Of a stretch of DNA of 64,000 nt, positions 63,504-64,000 are shown in pieces. Position numbers and translations under genes: made by a program. How positions within the stretch are numbered: the stretch's first letter is position 1; each line of letters begins with the position of its first letter. Source of the stretch: Candidatus Tectimicrobiota bacterium (lineage in GTDB: Bacteria; Tectomicrobia; Entotheonellia; Entotheonellales; Entotheonellaceae); contig BPKO01000003.1 of NCBI GenBank assembly GCA_026005175.1, positions 124,001-188,000 of the forward strand, in the 5' to 3' direction. The notes under the pieces were generated by a model. The model saw only the letters and a list, made by a program, of their open reading frames with translations, was not told the DNA's origin and made no database searches.

Positions 63504-63532
63504 TTGTCCGGCCTCGCCCCGTGGGCTATACT
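63504..63532 (+). promoter_or_regulatory. sigma-70 promoter of the LigB-type gene
   Basis: TTGTCC at 63504-63509, 17-bp spacer, TATACT at 63527-63532, 55 bases before the start codon. Confidence 0.6.
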
Positions 63533-63586
63533 CCCTGCCGCCGGGCGCTACGGAGAAGGCCGAACCCTCAGGCGAGGAGACGCGCG

Positions 63587-64000
63587 ATGGGAACCCTGGT
63601 GGCGGCAATGGCGGCGCCGCATGCCCCACAGCTAGTGGCCATGCCCGAGACCGAAGACCCGGAACAGGTGCGCCAGGTGCACGCGGCGCTGGGGACGCTG
63701 CGCCAGCTGCTCGCAGCCGCCCGCCCCGACGTGCTGCTGGTCATCGGCGGCGACCACATCGAGGGCTTTTTCCTCAACGCCGTGCCGGCCCTGGGGATCT
63801 ACGTGGGCGGCAGCTGCGCTGGCTCATTCAGCATTTACACCTACCGCTATGACGTCCATGAGGAGCTGGCACGCTTCCTCCTTGAAGAAAGCCTCAACGC
63901 CGGCTTCGACGTGCTCTACTCGCAGGAGCTGCCGCTCGACTACGCCTTCTTCGTGCCGCTGCACTTCGTGATGCCCTCGCCGCCCCTGCCCATCGTGCCC
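63587..64000 (+). CDS. LigB-type class III extradiol dioxygenase (5' part, runs off the window)
   Basis: 138 residues are visible: MGTLVAAMAAPHAPQL with the first metal-ligand His, LLVIGGDHIEGFF with the second region, and ELPLDYAFFVPLHFVMP near the cut, all as in LigB-family protocatechuate 4,5-dioxygenase and related ring-cleaving enzymes. GAGGAG stands seven bases before the ATG. The product probably cleaves an aromatic ring using Fe2+. Confidence 0.85.
   Translation, partial: MGTLVAAMAAPHAPQLVAMPETEDPEQVRQVHAALGTLRQLLAAARPDVLLVIGGDHIEGFFLNAVPALGIYVGGSCAGSFSIYTYRYDVHEELARFLLEESLNAGFDVLYSQELPLDYAFFVPLHFVMPSPPLPIVP

Overview
The window is a GC-rich stretch of a bacterial chromosome. It carries diderm-type features: Tat and Sec exported binding proteins, a TRAP binding protein, a periplasmic dehydrogenase with a diheme cytochrome c, and a large lipoprotein. 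Gene content (many ABC importers with Tat-exported binding proteins, luciferase-like oxidoreductases, CoxLS-type molybdoenzyme, lutABC, Anbu proteasome operon, PQQ-like sugar dehydrogenase) is what one meets in uncultured soil or groundwater lineages such as Rokubacteria/Methylomirabilota or Tectomicrobia. That placement is inference from gene content and no marker gene settles it. Vegetative promoters are easy to read: at least ten show a TTGNNN box exactly 17 bp from a TATAAT-like box.

Layout. 0-3 kb: MgtE Mg2+ channel and a divergent CNNM/CorC-type CBS protein. 3-11 kb: two Tat-dependent ABC importers, first a sugar/glycerol-phosphate type, then an oligopeptide type, built alike (strong promoter, binding protein, long GC hairpin, membrane genes). 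11-19 kb: DUF4242 protein, sugar dehydrogenase plus cytochrome c, an MFS carrier, and lutABC followed by two MaoC-type dehydratase genes. 19.2 kb: tRNA-Thr(CGT) with its own promoter and terminator. 20-27 kb: a large unrecognised protein, then a branched-chain amino-acid ABC operon headed by an isocitrate-lyase-family gene. 27-29.4 kb: HtrA protease, thiosulfate/mercaptopyruvate sulfurtransferase with a small partner. 29.4-33.7 kb: Anbu proteasome operon (FmdB-type zinc ribbon, circularly permuted ATP-grasp, alpha-E, Anbu, transglutaminase-like). 34-37.7 kb: fused trehalose synthase/phosphatase and SthA. 37.8-43.1 kb: a 1765-residue lipoprotein made of about twenty Ig-like modules. 43-58 kb: catabolic genes, including a five-gene cluster with an orphan TRAP binding protein and a CoxL/CoxS pair without a FAD subunit.

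58.8-62.3 kb is a foreign-looking island bounded by two direct copies of a ~228-bp repeat. It holds a BrnT-type toxin/antitoxin pair of lower GC and apparently leaderless, a ten-repeat type I-E-like CRISPR array, the 5' end of cas3 running straight into that array with no leader and no other cas gene, and a VapBC pair with a palindromic operator. The simplest reading is a CRISPR-Cas locus that lost everything between the HD domain of cas3 and the array. The window closes with an ASST/PQQ-like protein whose stop codon comes from the repeat, and the start of a LigB-type dioxygenase.

Twelve genes are frameshifted at fourteen places. In every case the sequence has one base too many, mostly in a homopolymer, and removing it restores a normal protein. 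This looks like a systematic insertion error in the assembly rather than decay, so those genes are annotated at full length.
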